A stretch of DNA of 64,000 nucleotides, from positions 16,262 to 80,261 of the forward strand of contig CAXIPT010000044.1 in assembly GCA_964030475.1 (NCBI GenBank), in the 5' to 3' direction. Source of the DNA: Tethya wilhelma (Eukaryota; Porifera; Demospongiae; Tethyida; Tethyidae). Every line of letters starts with the position of its first letter. The stretch's first letter is position 1. Below the pieces are notes generated by a model. That model was not told the DNA's origin, did not search any database, and saw only the letters and a program-made list of their open reading frames with translations. This document shows, one piece after another, positions 46,937-57,806 of the stretch. The translations under genes and the position numbers were made by a program.

Positions 46937-47281
46937 TCACAGCATGCACTTTCATTGATATACATTCATTCACTGACAGTCTGTGGCTGTGTCACATAAT
47001 GTTGTACTACATTCAGACTAGCCAGTTATAATTATCTATAATCCAGTACTCACCTTGATCAGCACCTGAGTTCTCTTGGTCTATATTGAGGTCCAGCTCC
47101 TTGTACAAAAATTGACTGGAAACTGGACTGGGGATCCTTGCTAGAAAATAGCTTATGTGTTCCAAGTAGAGTACAAGACCACGAAGCCTTATCACGCATG
47201 TAAATAGTAAACCACTAATTAGATTGTACATGCCTGTACATATTAGCATATTCATGAGCAAACTGTATCCCGTAACCTTAA

Positions 47282-47840
47282 GAGGCCCATCAATCACAAG
47301 CACAGAGATCCCGCTTTCAGGGGCAACCGCCATTTTTTTTTTTTTTTTTTTTAGAATGGCGATATTAGTTTAAGGTTGCTGGTTAAGTCCAGTTGACCTT
47401 CAGCACATTGTCAAAAAACTGAGTCTTCATTTTTCATCCTGACATGCCACTTTAAATCCATTATGTATCTTGTACGTTGTGTTGTAAAGCAATAATAATA
47501 ATAATAATAATAATAAATGCAATGATCTGTAGTACTATACCATAGCTTGTACCATGGTTGTAGTCAATTGACCAATCAGATTGCTCAAAATGAGGTTGAT
47601 AAATCTCATATTCACCCCATGTTTATAAACATGAGGTGGATATCTAGATATTCACCTCCTATGTTCGGTCCAATCAGAACAACAGTATAAGATAGCATTT
47701 CCCTCCGGCATATGATTGTCAACACCCCCTCTACCTAGAAGCTATTTATTACACAGTTACGATTGTAGGCCACTCCTTCCATTTTCGCATGATAATATTT
47801 TTCGGAAGAATGTGATTACGAGTCAATCACTTAATTAAAA
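47282..47840. other. Low-complexity intergenic sequence
   Basis: Contains a poly-T run at 47333-47352 and an (AAT)n microsatellite at 47491-47516. No gene seen. Confidence 0.6.
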
Positions 47841-48113
47841 TTAAGCATGATTGTTATAGTTAATGGTGATAGATGTACACCCAGAAAAAGTAAACGTAGG
47901 AACACATGATGATGACTCGGATAAAGAAATGTGATGATCTACATGAGACTGATTGTCCAATTTTTTCTTCTTAGTAACACTAGTACTCTCATTTTCACTG
48001 CTTGTACCACTTGCAGAGTTAAGAACAGTAGACACAACCATTTTCTGTTCATTGCTGATTCGCTTGTATGACCTAACTCCATCAATGCTCCTATGACCAG
48101 TATGAGACATGTA
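47841..48113 (-). pseudogene. Crypton-type tyrosine recombinase, C-terminal exon
   Basis: Minus-strand frame of about 90 codons starting MSHTGHRSIDGVRSYKR. TGHRS matches the second conserved box and the Tyr of RSYKR the nucleophile position of tyrosine recombinases of the Crypton/DUF3504 type (also found in domesticated ZMYM/QRICH1/KIAA1958 proteins). The rest is a Ser/Lys-rich tail. Its partner exon, with HSLR, lies at 60566-60885 on the same strand, on the far side of the BEL insertion. Rejoining needs a one-base correction before MSHTGH, so it is probably a pseudogene. Confidence 0.68.
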
Positions 48114-48119
48114 ATATTT

Positions 48120-48215
48120 GTACTATGAGTATCTAGTGTGTATGGTAATTGTACTCCTGAGGGCTGTTGTATCCTCAGGAGTACAATTACCATACACACT
48201 AGATACTCATAGTAC
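48120..48215. repeat. Perfect 42-bp-arm hairpin
   Basis: 48120-48161 (GTACTATGAGTATCTAGTGT and on) is the exact inverse of 48174-48215, around a 12-nt loop. It sits in the presumed intron of the Crypton gene, just before the acceptor of the last exon. Confidence 0.88.
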
Positions 48216-48366
48216 AGATGACTTGTACCATAGTGGTCACTAAATAAACTCAGCTGATGTACCCTAGGGTAAAACCACCATGTACCCTGGCTTGCTCTAG
48301 AGTTACTACTGGTGGTTAGCCAGTGTACATGGGATATGTAAACTTAGGCGGTACCTTTGAAGTAAG

Positions 48367-48559
48367 TGTGCGTTATTCGTAATTCGTGATTATTGAACAT
48401 TGTTATGTAACTTTTCTTTGTGATCATGTGATGCACCTCGTGCTGAATTTTGAGAAAGAAAGTGAGTATTAATGTCGAAGCATGTGTAAATGAGAACGTT
48501 TTGTATCCATATGAATCTTGCTTGTATGATCGCTAACTAGAAAAGAGAAAATTCCTACA
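48367..48559 (+). repeat. 5' LTR of BEL element
   Basis: Starts TGTGCGTTATTCG, ends ATTCCTACA (TG...CA). Preceded by GTAAG and followed at once by the primer-binding site. Confidence 0.9.
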
Positions 48560-48576
48560 TGGTCCTTCGAGCCGGA
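48560..48576 (+). promoter_or_regulatory. Primer-binding site complementary to tRNA-Tyr
   Basis: TGGTCCTTCGAGCCGGA directly abuts the LTR. Its complement is the 3' end of a typical animal tRNA-Tyr (...CCGGCTCGAAGGA plus CCA), 17 of 17. Reverse transcription would start here. Confidence 0.85.
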
Positions 48577-48632
48577 TATTGGCGATCTTGGTGGAGCAAA
48601 ACGTGGTCCTCGACCATTACTAATTAAGAGAC

Positions 48633-50841
48633 ATGGCAGAGAGAAAGAAGTTGGTCAGAGCCGCCCACAGAGCAGCGGTGACCTGAGCCACAACAGCAGT
48701 GGCAGCCATGATTACCGTGGATCCGACTGCGGAAGTCGATGTAGCAAAACTAAAACAGAAGGAAAGGCTCCTGAAGAGCAAGATGGATCTCCTGAAGGCG
48801 CTTGATGCCGAGATACTCGAGGTTGCAGCATGCGGAGGAGCTTGAGGCGGAGGTACAGCAAGCTGATGAATACATAGAGAACATTGAACTAACTGTTGCC
48901 CAGATTGGGGATTTTCTTGAGAGGTTGACATCCTCCAAGGCAGCTGCTGATGAGCCGCGTCTACCTCCTACCCACCGACCGTTGATGGAAGAGACTCCGA
49001 CAGAAGGGTCCGTACATGAATCAGCTCAGGTTGAAGAGTCGAGAGAGCACACGCCCTCAAGCACCCGGCCACCGACGCCCATTTCCGATCCAGAACCTCA
49101 CACACCTCGTGTAAGGTTACCTAAGTTGTCCCTGAAGAGGTTTAATGGCGATCTCGCCCAATGGGTCACCTTTTGGGATACATTTGAGTCGACGGTGCAT
49201 GAAAACTCTTCCCTTTCAAGTATTGACAAATTCAATTACTTGAGTACCTTGCTCGAGTCGACAGCAGCGGAAGCCATTTCTGGCCTGACTCGTTCGTCAG
49301 CCAACTATGGGGAGGCCATTGCCATACTGAAGAGAAGGTTTGGTAACAAACAACTAATTGTGAACCGGCACATGGATGCTCTGGTTAAACTCGATACAGT
49401 GAGTTCACAACATGAGGTGAGGGCACTCAGACGTTTTTACGATGTGGTGGAATCAAACGTGCGAGGCCTCAAGGCACTAGGAGTGCCCCAAGAGTCCTAC
49501 GGAGCCTTGCTCTCATCGGTCGTCATCAGCAAGCTGCCCTCTGAAATACGTTTAATCGTCAGTCGAGAGATGGATGAAGAGGATTGGGACCTGAAGAAAA
49601 TGATGGAGGTCATGGAACGGGAGATTCGAGCTAGAGAACGCTCAGGGGTCCTACCATCTCGCCCAAAGGTACCACAGCGAGGCACAACCATGCCCCCCAC
49701 AGCCAGCTCGTTGCTGACAGAGGCCACCCCACAGGTAACATGTGTCTATTGCAGTGGACCGCATCAATCGGTAGCATGTTCTGCAGTCGGAGACGTTGAA
49801 TCTCGCAAACAAAGCCTTCGCTCGTCCGGACGTTGCTACGTATGCCTTCGTAGAAATCACATTAGCAGACGATGTCGGTCGAAGATATGCTGCCCTCGAT
49901 GCAATGGAAGACATCACGAAAGCATTTGTGTTCAATCAAACACTCGCCAAGCACCTGCACAGCCACCAAGCAACACACCACAATCACAAACCAAGCACTC
50001 AAGTGCAAACCCTACGTCTTCCCTCCACATCAACTCTCAAACACCGATCCTACTTCAAACAGCCAAGGTACGAGTTGTCGGAAGAGGGAACCCCGACCCT
50101 GTCTCAGCCAGGGAAGCGAGAGCGGTGTTGGATCCAGGGAGTCAGCGGTCGTACATCAGTACTGCCTTGAGAGATTCCCTTCAGTTGAAACGAACACGTG
50201 TTGAAGCTCTGAACATACGGACGTTCGGGAGAGAGTCTGGCAACCCCATGACGTGTGACGTGGTGGACCTTGGACTCCTTACTCAAGATGGAGGTATGCT
50301 GCAGTTGTCTACAGTAGTTGTGCCTTATATCTGCAACCCCATAAGCATTCAACCCATTGCCAGCTGTAAGCTGCTTTACCCCCACATTGACAGCCTTAAT
50401 TTGGCAGATCCGGGTGAGGCCATGGGTGAGCTTGAGATAGACATACTTGTGGGGTCTGATCACTACTGGGAGATTGTTACCGGGAAAATGGTTAGAATGG
50501 AAGGTGGACCTATTGCATTGGAGACCAAGTTAGGTTGGGTATTGTTGGGGCCTGTTTCGGGATTGACACCCACAAATACGACCGCCAATCTAACTCCTTC
50601 GAATATCCACACTCTTAACGTTGATGTCCACTTCGAGCCTGAGACCCTAGATCAAGGCCTAAAGCAATTTTGGGAGTTGGAATCGTTAGGTATTCCCAAG
50701 AATGAGCAGAGTGTGTATGACATATTTACTCAGCAGATCACTTTTAATGGTGAACGGTACTGTGTCAACCTGCCTTGGAGGGAGGACAATCCTGACTTAC
50801 CCGACAATCTTACGCTTTGTTGCGACTTGATGGTCTTATGA
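48633..50841 (+). pseudogene. gag: BEL gag-protease region
   Basis: The natural start is probably ATG at 48633 (MAERKKLVRAAHRAAVT), but a TGA at 48681 and a frameshift near 48828 cut off the N-terminus. From 48829 one frame is open to 50841. It contains a coiled region, a DUF1759-type capsid block (LPKLSLKRFNGD...WVTFWDTF), three CCHC-like knuckles (CVYCSGPHQSVAC, CYVCLRRNHISRRC, CCPRCNGRHHESIC) and a DUF1758-type aspartic protease with VLDPGSQRSYIS, where the usual D-[ST]-G has Pro. The frame closes just inside pol, which lies in the -1 frame. Packages RNA and processes the polyprotein in an active element. Confidence 0.85.
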
Positions 50842-53800
50842 AGCGATTAAGACAAAACCCCCAGCTGCTGCAACAATACGATTCGGTGATACGGGATCAA
50901 CTTCAACAAGGGGTTATCGAGATTGTGAGTGAACCTGACGAGCCCCTCGGACCTGTTCACTACCTCCCACATCACCCCGTCGTTAGAGAAGACAAAATCA
51001 CTACCAAACTCCGCATTGTCTATGATGCCTAAGCGAGGCAAAATGGCCCTTCGCTCAATGACTGCCTGTATACAGGCCCGAAGTCTGGACAGTCCATATT
51101 GGACATCCTTCTACGGTTTCGAATTCATAAGGTCGCTGTCGTGAGTGACATTGAGAAGGCATTTCTCATGGTAGAAGTTGCCCAATCAGACAGAGATGCA
51201 TTGAGATTTTTATGGGTGGCAGATGTGAATGATCCCCACCCAAGGCTGATAGTGTTGCGATTCACAAGAGTGACATTTGGTGTTTCCAGCAGCCCCTTTT
51301 TGTTGAACGCGACTATCGACCATCACATGAAGAAGCTTCTACCTGTGGATCCGGAGTTGGTTGACAAGTTTATGCGATCCATCTATGTGGATGATGTAAC
51401 AGCAGGAGCTCGAGACATTGAGTCAGCTTATCGCTTCTACAGCCAGACCAGAGCTCACCTAGCCAAGGCAGGTTTCAATCTCCGGAAGTTTTCGAGTAAT
51501 TCAGCAGAGCTGGAACAGATGGTTCAGCAAGACACCCCCAGTCATCGAGACAGCCAGGGAACCTCTATCGAGGAAAGTAACCGACTGGTACTTGATGTTG
51601 GCTGGGACGTTGTGAATGACAAGTTGTTCTTTGATGTGAGTCACATCGGTTGTGCCATGAACAAGGCAAACCCAACCAAGCGCAGTGTAATTAGCATTGG
51701 AACTAAGTTCTTTGACCCTCTAGGCATCCTCACACCTTTGACGGTGCGGTTTAAGTTGATGTTTCAACGCCTCTGCGAAGCCCAAGTGGAATGGGATGAG
51801 GAGATCTACTTGCAGAGTGGGAGAGCTTGAGAATTGATACCCAACATTTTGCACCGATTGCCGTACCACGATGCTATGCCATGAGGACTGTGAGAGCAGA
51901 GGAGAAATTCACTCTCAATGGGTTTTGTGATGCGTCACTGAAAGCCTATGCAGCAGCAGTGTACCTTGAATGCCGTGTTGACACAGAGGTAACCCAAGAA
52001 CTGGTTTGTGCGAAATCCAGAGTTGCTCCACTCAAGAGGGTTACAATTCCAAGACTCGAGTTGTTGTCAGCATTGTTACTCGCTCGTCTAATCACTACTG
52101 TGCAAGAAGCATTGAAACCAGACCTGGAGATTACTGCCGTCAACTGTTTCACTGACTCCTTTGTTGGATTCGTGGCACCCATCGTGAGTGGAAGCAGTTT
52201 GTCCACAATCGAGTGACTGAGATCCGAAGCCTTGTACCACCCATTCATTGGGAACACTGTCCAGGAGTACAAAATCCAGCAGATGTTCCATCTAGGGGAA
52301 TCACTGGTGCAGAGTTGCCACAGAAGCTGGAGTTATGGCTCCACAGTCCAAATGGTCTTGAGGATCTGGAGTCCGAGCATTCACAGGATGTTGTCCCCGA
52401 AGAGTGTATTGCTGAGCTCAAGAAAAGAGAGACACCTGCAGTGAGTTTGATCGCACACTCCGTTTCACATGACATTTTTCCTCCCCACAATTTTAGTAGT
52501 CTCACAAGGCTACTGAGAGTCACCGCATATGTTTTGAAATTTGTCAGAGTCTTGAAGAAGACGCGATGTGCCTCAGTGGGACTCTCTTCTGAGGACTTAG
52601 ATGCTGCACTTGTGTACTGGATAAGGATGGCCCAGAAGACCCTCCCTCAAGAAAAGGAATTTAACACATGGAGTCATCAGTTCCAGTTGTATCAGGACCA
52701 TTTAGGCCTGTGGAGATGTGGAGGCCGATTGTCTAACTCAGATGAATCCACACTTGCTAAGCACCCCATCTTTTTGTGTAGAGATCATCATTTCACCCTC
52801 CTAATTGTTCGTGATTGTCATGAGCGGACCATGCACGGTGGAGTGAAGTCAACACTTACCGAGGTGCGATCGAGATATTGGATTGTCAAGGGGAGACAGT
52901 TCATCAAGAAGATCATCTTCCGGTGTGTGGTGTGCCGTATACACCAAGCAAAGCCTTATCGACCTCCACCTCCACCATCTCTGCCGGCATTCCGAGTACA
53001 AGAATCACAACCGTTTGCGAGCACGGGAGTGGATTTTGCAGGGCCGTTGTTTGTGAGAGACACCCCTTCGACCCTTACCAGGAAGGTTTGGATTTGTCTC
53101 TATACTTGTGCTACAAGAGCTATACACCCTGACCTGGTTCCTGATCTGAGTGCTCAAGCCTTCATTAGGAGCTTCAAGCGCTTCACAGCAAGAAGAGGAT
53201 TCCCAAAGAGAATGGTATCCGACAATGCCAAGACTTTCAAGGCAGCGTCTCGAACCATTGCAGCAGCCTTAGAAGGTTCTGAAGCGAAGCAGTTTTACAA
53301 TTGTATTCACTTGAAGTGGAATTTTAACTTGGAGAGAGCTCCATGGTGGGGTGGGCTATTTGAGAGAATGGTTCAATCTGTCCAGAAATGCTTGAGAAAG
53401 ACCATTGGTTCGGCTAAACTAACCTACGATGAGCTCCTCACAGCATTGACCGAGTCAGAAGGAATCCTGAATTCCCGGCCACTTACATTTCAGCTGATGA
53501 CACGGAAGAGCCATTGACGCCGTCCCATCTTCTGACTGGTTTTTGCATTCTAAATCTACCTGACCCTATTCAGGGGGATGACTGCTCAATAGAGGAAGAG
53601 CCTGTTGTGACCCAAGGGACACTGACTCGAAGGATGAAACACCTCCGCAAAACAACGAATGACTTTTGGGTCCGATGGAGGTCTGAGTACCTGAGCGAAC
53701 TTCGTGAAGCCCACCGCTACCAGCAGAATGGCCTTGTGCCCAGCTCCATTAAGTCTGGAGACATTGTCATCGTCCACGATTCTGATTTGCCAAGAGGACT

Positions 53801-54086
53801 ATGGAAGCTTGGCAGAGTGGAACAGACCATCACTGGAATTGATGGTCGAGTGCGTGGGGCAGTAGTAAGGGTCGCCAGCAACAACAAGGTGACCACCTTG
53901 AGAAGACCTCTACAGAGACTCTACCCCTTGGAGGTTTCGAGTGCGCTCGAGGAGACTGTCGCTGATGGAGTTGACACTACAGGTGCTATTGAAGAGACTG
54001 ACAAGATTGAGCTACCAGAACAGGAAGAACCCAAGAGTGGGGCAGAGCCTAATGTCCGCGTACAGAACAAACCACGGAGGAAGGCT
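50796..54086 (+). pseudogene. pol: BEL pol (RT-RNaseH-integrase), damaged copy
   Basis: Domains in order: RT (YVDDVTAG at about 51390), Pao-type RNase H (FCDASLKAY), zinc-binding and DDE integrase (GVDFAGPL, SDNAKTF, WWGGLFERM) and a C-terminal DUF5641-like domain. Defects: a TAA at 51030 where the 63.7 kb copy has TCA; and, against the 57.8 kb copy, a 10-bp deletion near 51798, another near 52160 (destroying the RNase H FTDSQ motif), a 3-bp deletion near 53107 and a 4-bp deletion near 53488. A MITE interrupts the C-terminus at 54087. It cannot make a working polyprotein. Confidence 0.88.
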
Positions 54087-55432
54087 CTCAGGGGAGTTAA
54101 GGCTGCCTATGCCTTAATTTATTCGAAATTTAAAGTAATGTGTCAATCTCCTAGACGATGGCCTATATTACCATGGCAACACATACAGATGTTCACCAAA
54201 CTTGCTTCAACATGTTCGTCCAGTTAATTTGGTCATGTGACATGCATATCATGAATAATTAATATTTCTTTAATTCTTATGAATGATTAATTATGCGGTG
54301 GTGAATATGGTTGCTATGGCAACCAAATTTTTTTCAGTAAATTGTATAACATTGGAGTATCTCAATCTGCCCTGAAAACCGGGATCCGATATATGCGCAT
54401 AAAGATATAAGCAGTTTTGTGTACGTAGCACAACAGGTGTGACTGCTTTTTGGTCAATAAATTTATGCGCATATATCGGATCCCTGTTTTCAGGGCAGAT
54501 TGAGATACTCCAAGGTTAGACGACTCACCAAAAAAATTTGTTTGCCATAGCAACCATATTCACCACCGCATAATTAATTATTCATAAAAATTCAAGAAAT
54601 CTTAATTATTCATGATATGCATGTCACATGACCAAATTAACTGGACGGACATGTTGAGACAAGTTGAGTGAACATTTGCATTTCTCAAGTGCATTAAGGA
54701 CCGGGACCAGCAATTTTTGAGTGATATTTTATGCTAAACTAAAGGCTCATATCTCTAAAGCTACAGTACCCATTTACACCAAACCTTTTCTATAATGGAG
54801 GGTACCCCCTACTAAGAACATGATGTCATACTAGCCCCGCCCACCATATTTACATGTAGAGATATTGCTTCATCTCTTCAGGTACCTCGAACGGCAAAAT
54901 TGAAATAGGCGGTAGATAAAACTCTCCGCTAAGCTTATTTCAACTTGCTCAGTAGTCTATAGGACACCAAACTTATATTTAAGGCAGCTGAATTCACCAA
55001 CAGTGAGTTATCATATAAAAAGCTTAATTTACCATACACAAGAGCCTATATTTATTGTCATAACTCACTTTAGGGGTGATCCATCGCCATGAATATAAGT
55101 TTGGTAGCTCTTTATACCCAATAGAGTTCAACTAGCGTAGTACCAAGCCTTGTCAAGCACTTTTTACCTACCGCCTAAAACTCGTCTTGGTTTTTAGCTG
55201 ACATACGGCCATTATTAGTGGGCGTTGTACAAAGTACTACTGGCGCACGTGATTACCACGTAAAATTTTGCATATTCATTCTTCATTAAGCGCAATGCGC
55301 ATTAGCGCGTTTAGTCCCAGTCCTTAATGTACCTGAGTTGTTGCCATGGTAATATAGGCAATCGTCTAGGAGACAAACGCATTACTTTAAATTTTGAATA
55401 AATTAAGCATAGGCAGCCTTAACTCCCCTGAG
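54087..55432. mobile_element. MITE with about 100-bp TIRs inserted in pol
   Basis: CTCAGGGGAGTTAAGGCTGC at the left and GCAGCCTTAACTCCCCTGAG at the right are perfect inverted repeats, and the match continues for about 100 bp (CCTATATTACCATGGCAAC). The uninterrupted pol sequence at 60136 shows the insertion point, with CT duplicated. A second inverted pair, GCATTAAGGACCGGGAC and GTCCCAGTCCTTAATG, lies further in, beyond a nested palindrome. Non-coding, 1346 bp. Confidence 0.85.
54187..54685. repeat. Nested 500-bp palindrome inside the MITE arm
   Basis: Arms of about 220 bp (GTCCAGTTAATTTGGTCATG... and its inverse ...CATGACCAAATTAACTGGAC; CAATCTGCCCTGAAAAC... and its inverse) around a loop near 54440. 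It interrupts only the left arm of the outer MITE, so it inserted later. Confidence 0.82.
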
Positions 55433-55635
55433 CTTACCAGAGAGCACAGGACAAGCTCAAGGTATGGGTCAATGTTCTAAAGGACTAATAATTATTGTTG
55501 ACAGATGTAACTGAGAGTTAACGTTTGTACTGGAACTTTAAGTGATTGTAATTAGAGTTTGTGGAACAGTATCTGGACTCTTATTTCATTTTTGTCATTG
55601 TTGTTGAACAGTTACACTGCCCAACGGGGGGAGTG
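55433..55635 (+). other. End of pol and 3' UTR with polypurine tract
   Basis: Pol resumes (CTTACCAGAGAGCACAGG), stops at about 55487, and AACGGGGGGAG (55623-55633) serves as the polypurine tract next to the LTR. Confidence 0.75.
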
Positions 55636-55827
55636 TGTGCGTTATTCGTAACTCGTGATTATTGCACATTTTTATGTAACTTTTCTTTGTGATCATGTGA
55701 TGCACCTCATGCTGAATTTTGAGAAAGAAAGTGAGTATTAATGTCGAAGCATGTGTTAATGAGAACGTTTTGTATCCATATGAATCTTGCATGTATGATT
55801 GCTAACTAGAAAAGAGAAAATCCTACA
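55636..55827 (+). repeat. Internal, diverged BEL LTR
   Basis: Same family as the outer LTRs but with about ten differences (for example AACTCGTGATTATTGCACAT). The flank after it (AGCTC) does not match GTAAG, so it is not the partner of the 48367 LTR. Confidence 0.85.
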
Positions 55828-56466
55828 AGCTCAGAAACTCTGAAACGGTCAACCCCCAAGCTGAAAACATGATTTATGTCTGACAATTGTATGTGTGTCT
55901 TGATAGCTAAAGATGACTTCACTACTGAAGAACTGAACACAGAGAACGACAGGATAGGACAGAACCAGGCACTGATGCAGTGCTTGCAATTTGCAATAGA
56001 TTCCAAATAACGCCCACTTAAATATGGAAAGGGTCATTAGTCTGGCTAGCTTATGAATAACGTATGAGTTTAAGAAATTAATGGCCGCCATATGGAGAAG
56101 GCACTTTTCGCCCTGTATCTAACGACTCAATGAGAGGCACAAAAAAACGATGGCAAAAGCGATTGAAGACAAAGAAACCAAGTTTATTAGTTCAAGAATC
56201 AGCTTCTGAAAGCGAGTGGTCTCTGAGAAAACTCTTGCCAACATAGAAGAAGAAGAAGAAGAAGATGGAGAAAATTGGAGGTTTGGCCTAGTTTAGTTTG
56301 GTACTTTAGCAATGGTTTAAGGCCATGTTTTTGGGCTCATTAGAAAGAGAAAGAGCTAAATAGTAGCTTAAGAAGCCTTTTAGTGTCAAGCACTCAGTTT
56401 TTGCAGAGTCATTCGCGTGAATATTTGTACTGCGCTAATGGGGCATCCGTGCCATTCCTATGTAAT
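55828..56466 (-). repeat. Module ii + family A body
   Basis: Inverted module ii (55828-55990), then ATTCCAAATAACGCCCAC and the body with a GAA tract, truncated before the terminal palindrome at about 56466. Confidence 0.78.
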
Positions 56467-56641
56467 GCAGATTCTTTGCAACTGTCGAGCTGTAAGACTG
56501 CCTTATAATTATGGCATAGTGTGCTATGTAATTAAATGCAATAAGTTGCGTAATAGTTGACCACGTGGCAGTTCAGTGCTAGTAGTGTCACACAGTAGAC
56601 TGTGACTAGATTGTTGAAAAGTGTTAAGAACTCTAGAGATA

Positions 56642-57511
56642 ATGGAGCCTAACAGCACTAACTGGTTTGGAGGAATACATCAGGCTGGCTTTTCTGAATG
56701 GAGCTATTTTCCTTCAACTCAGTTCAACTACATGGATTTTGGAGGAAGTGGGCAAGCCGCCCAGCCTGTTGAAAACCACTCACTAGCTCCTGTGAAAGAA
56801 CCCGCTAAGTGTATGTATCAAGTCAAGTTTATTAATCCAAAAAGGAAGAGTGAATTCATGGTGCGCATATGGCATGCAGTATTTCAAGTATCATTTTAAA
56901 ACACCAGCACAGCTACGTGAAAAACTTAGAGAGTCTTTTCCCAATGATGTCTTAACACAAGTGGACTTCAACATAGGTTATATGGAGGCTAACAACAAAC
57001 GCTGGATTGTTGAAAGTGAGGACCTTGCTTTAATGTATCTCACACTCAACTCGGGTACACGCATCACACTGTGGTGTGATGGAAGAAGTGTTCAAGATGA
57101 AGAAGGTGGCACTGCTCCAAAAAAGAGAAAAGCCGACACATGTAGTGAAAGTTTAGCAGTGGAGAATGCTGAAACAGTATTCAAAGAGCTTAAAGAAAAG
57201 CACCCCAAAGTGCCTAATTCAAAGTTAAGACTTTGGGCAAAGATGATTGACAAGGGAAGACATGATGACTATGACAACCCACCTAATATCCCATTGATCA
57301 CCGGCTCACCATCCACTAGCACAAAGAAAACTACAATGGCAGATGCCCTAGTTACACTGGCAACTGCGATCAAGTCACCTTCGACTCCACAGAAGGCTGC
57401 TTGTTCACGTATGGAAGCCGGCAAATTCTATCCTATGAGTGGTGCAAAGTTGCGAAAAAGCTGTTTAGATGACCTCAAGACACTAAAAGAGTTGTTTCAA
57501 GATGATGTGAT
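56642..57511 (+). pseudogene. Unrecognised protein with PB1-like N-terminal block, cut by gap
   Basis: ATG at 56642 opens a frame (MEPNSTNWFGG; KCMYQVKFINPKRKSEF) that shifts by one base near 56865 and continues to the gap. The second part has FKTPAQLREKL, FNIGYMEANNKRWIVESEDL and TRITLWCDG, a layout like a PB1/ubiquitin-like module, then a basic patch KKRK, LRLWAKMIDKGRHDDY, and a Ser/Thr-rich tail. The family recurs as the 9.6 kb pseudogene, so it may be transposon-borne. It is cut by the N gap, so its C-terminus is unknown. Confidence 0.5.
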
Positions 57512-57667
57512 NNNNNNNNNNNNNNNNNNNNNNNNNNNNNNNNNNNNNNNNNNNNNNNNNNNNNNNNNNNNNNNNNNNNNNNNNNNNNNNNNNNNNNNNN
57601 NNNNNNNNNNNNNNNNNNNNNNNNNNNNNNNNNNNNNNNNNNNNNNNNNNNNNNNNNNNNNNNNNNN
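57512..57667. other. Assembly gap (156 N)
   Basis: Run of Ns directly followed by poly-G. Confidence 1.
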
Positions 57668-57767
<100 letters not shown>

Positions 57768-57806
57768 GCAGCTGCAAGGCAACTTCCTTTGCTTATTTCT
57801 GGATCN

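Larger units (their letters stand above)
43615..47281 (+). mobile_element. Mutator-like/YqaJ transposon, fuller copy
   Basis: Left end CGGGATACAGTTTGCTCATG and right end CATGAGCAAACTGTATCCCG (then TAACC and TTAA at 47278-47281) are inverted repeats. The outermost GGTTA and the TTAA are missing on the left, so that side was trimmed or rearranged. Inside, on the plus strand, lie a Mutator-like transposase and a YqaJ-type nuclease. A second, broken copy is at 12666-15645, and a MITE with the same termini at 26375-26981. Confidence 0.78.

Noticed and set aside
49497..50463. Overlapping frames on both strands inside BEL gag-pol
   Set aside because: Antisense and offset shadows of the gag, protease and pol coding sequence.
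55636..55827. The middle LTR as the partner of the 48367 LTR
   Set aside because: It carries about ten differences and lacks the GTAAG duplication, while the 60349 LTR matches by eye and has it.
56850..56870. A 19-bp GT...AG intron that would repair the 56.6 kb gene frame
   Set aside because: Too short for a spliceosomal intron; the paralogous pseudogene retains the same bases, so a frameshift is more likely.
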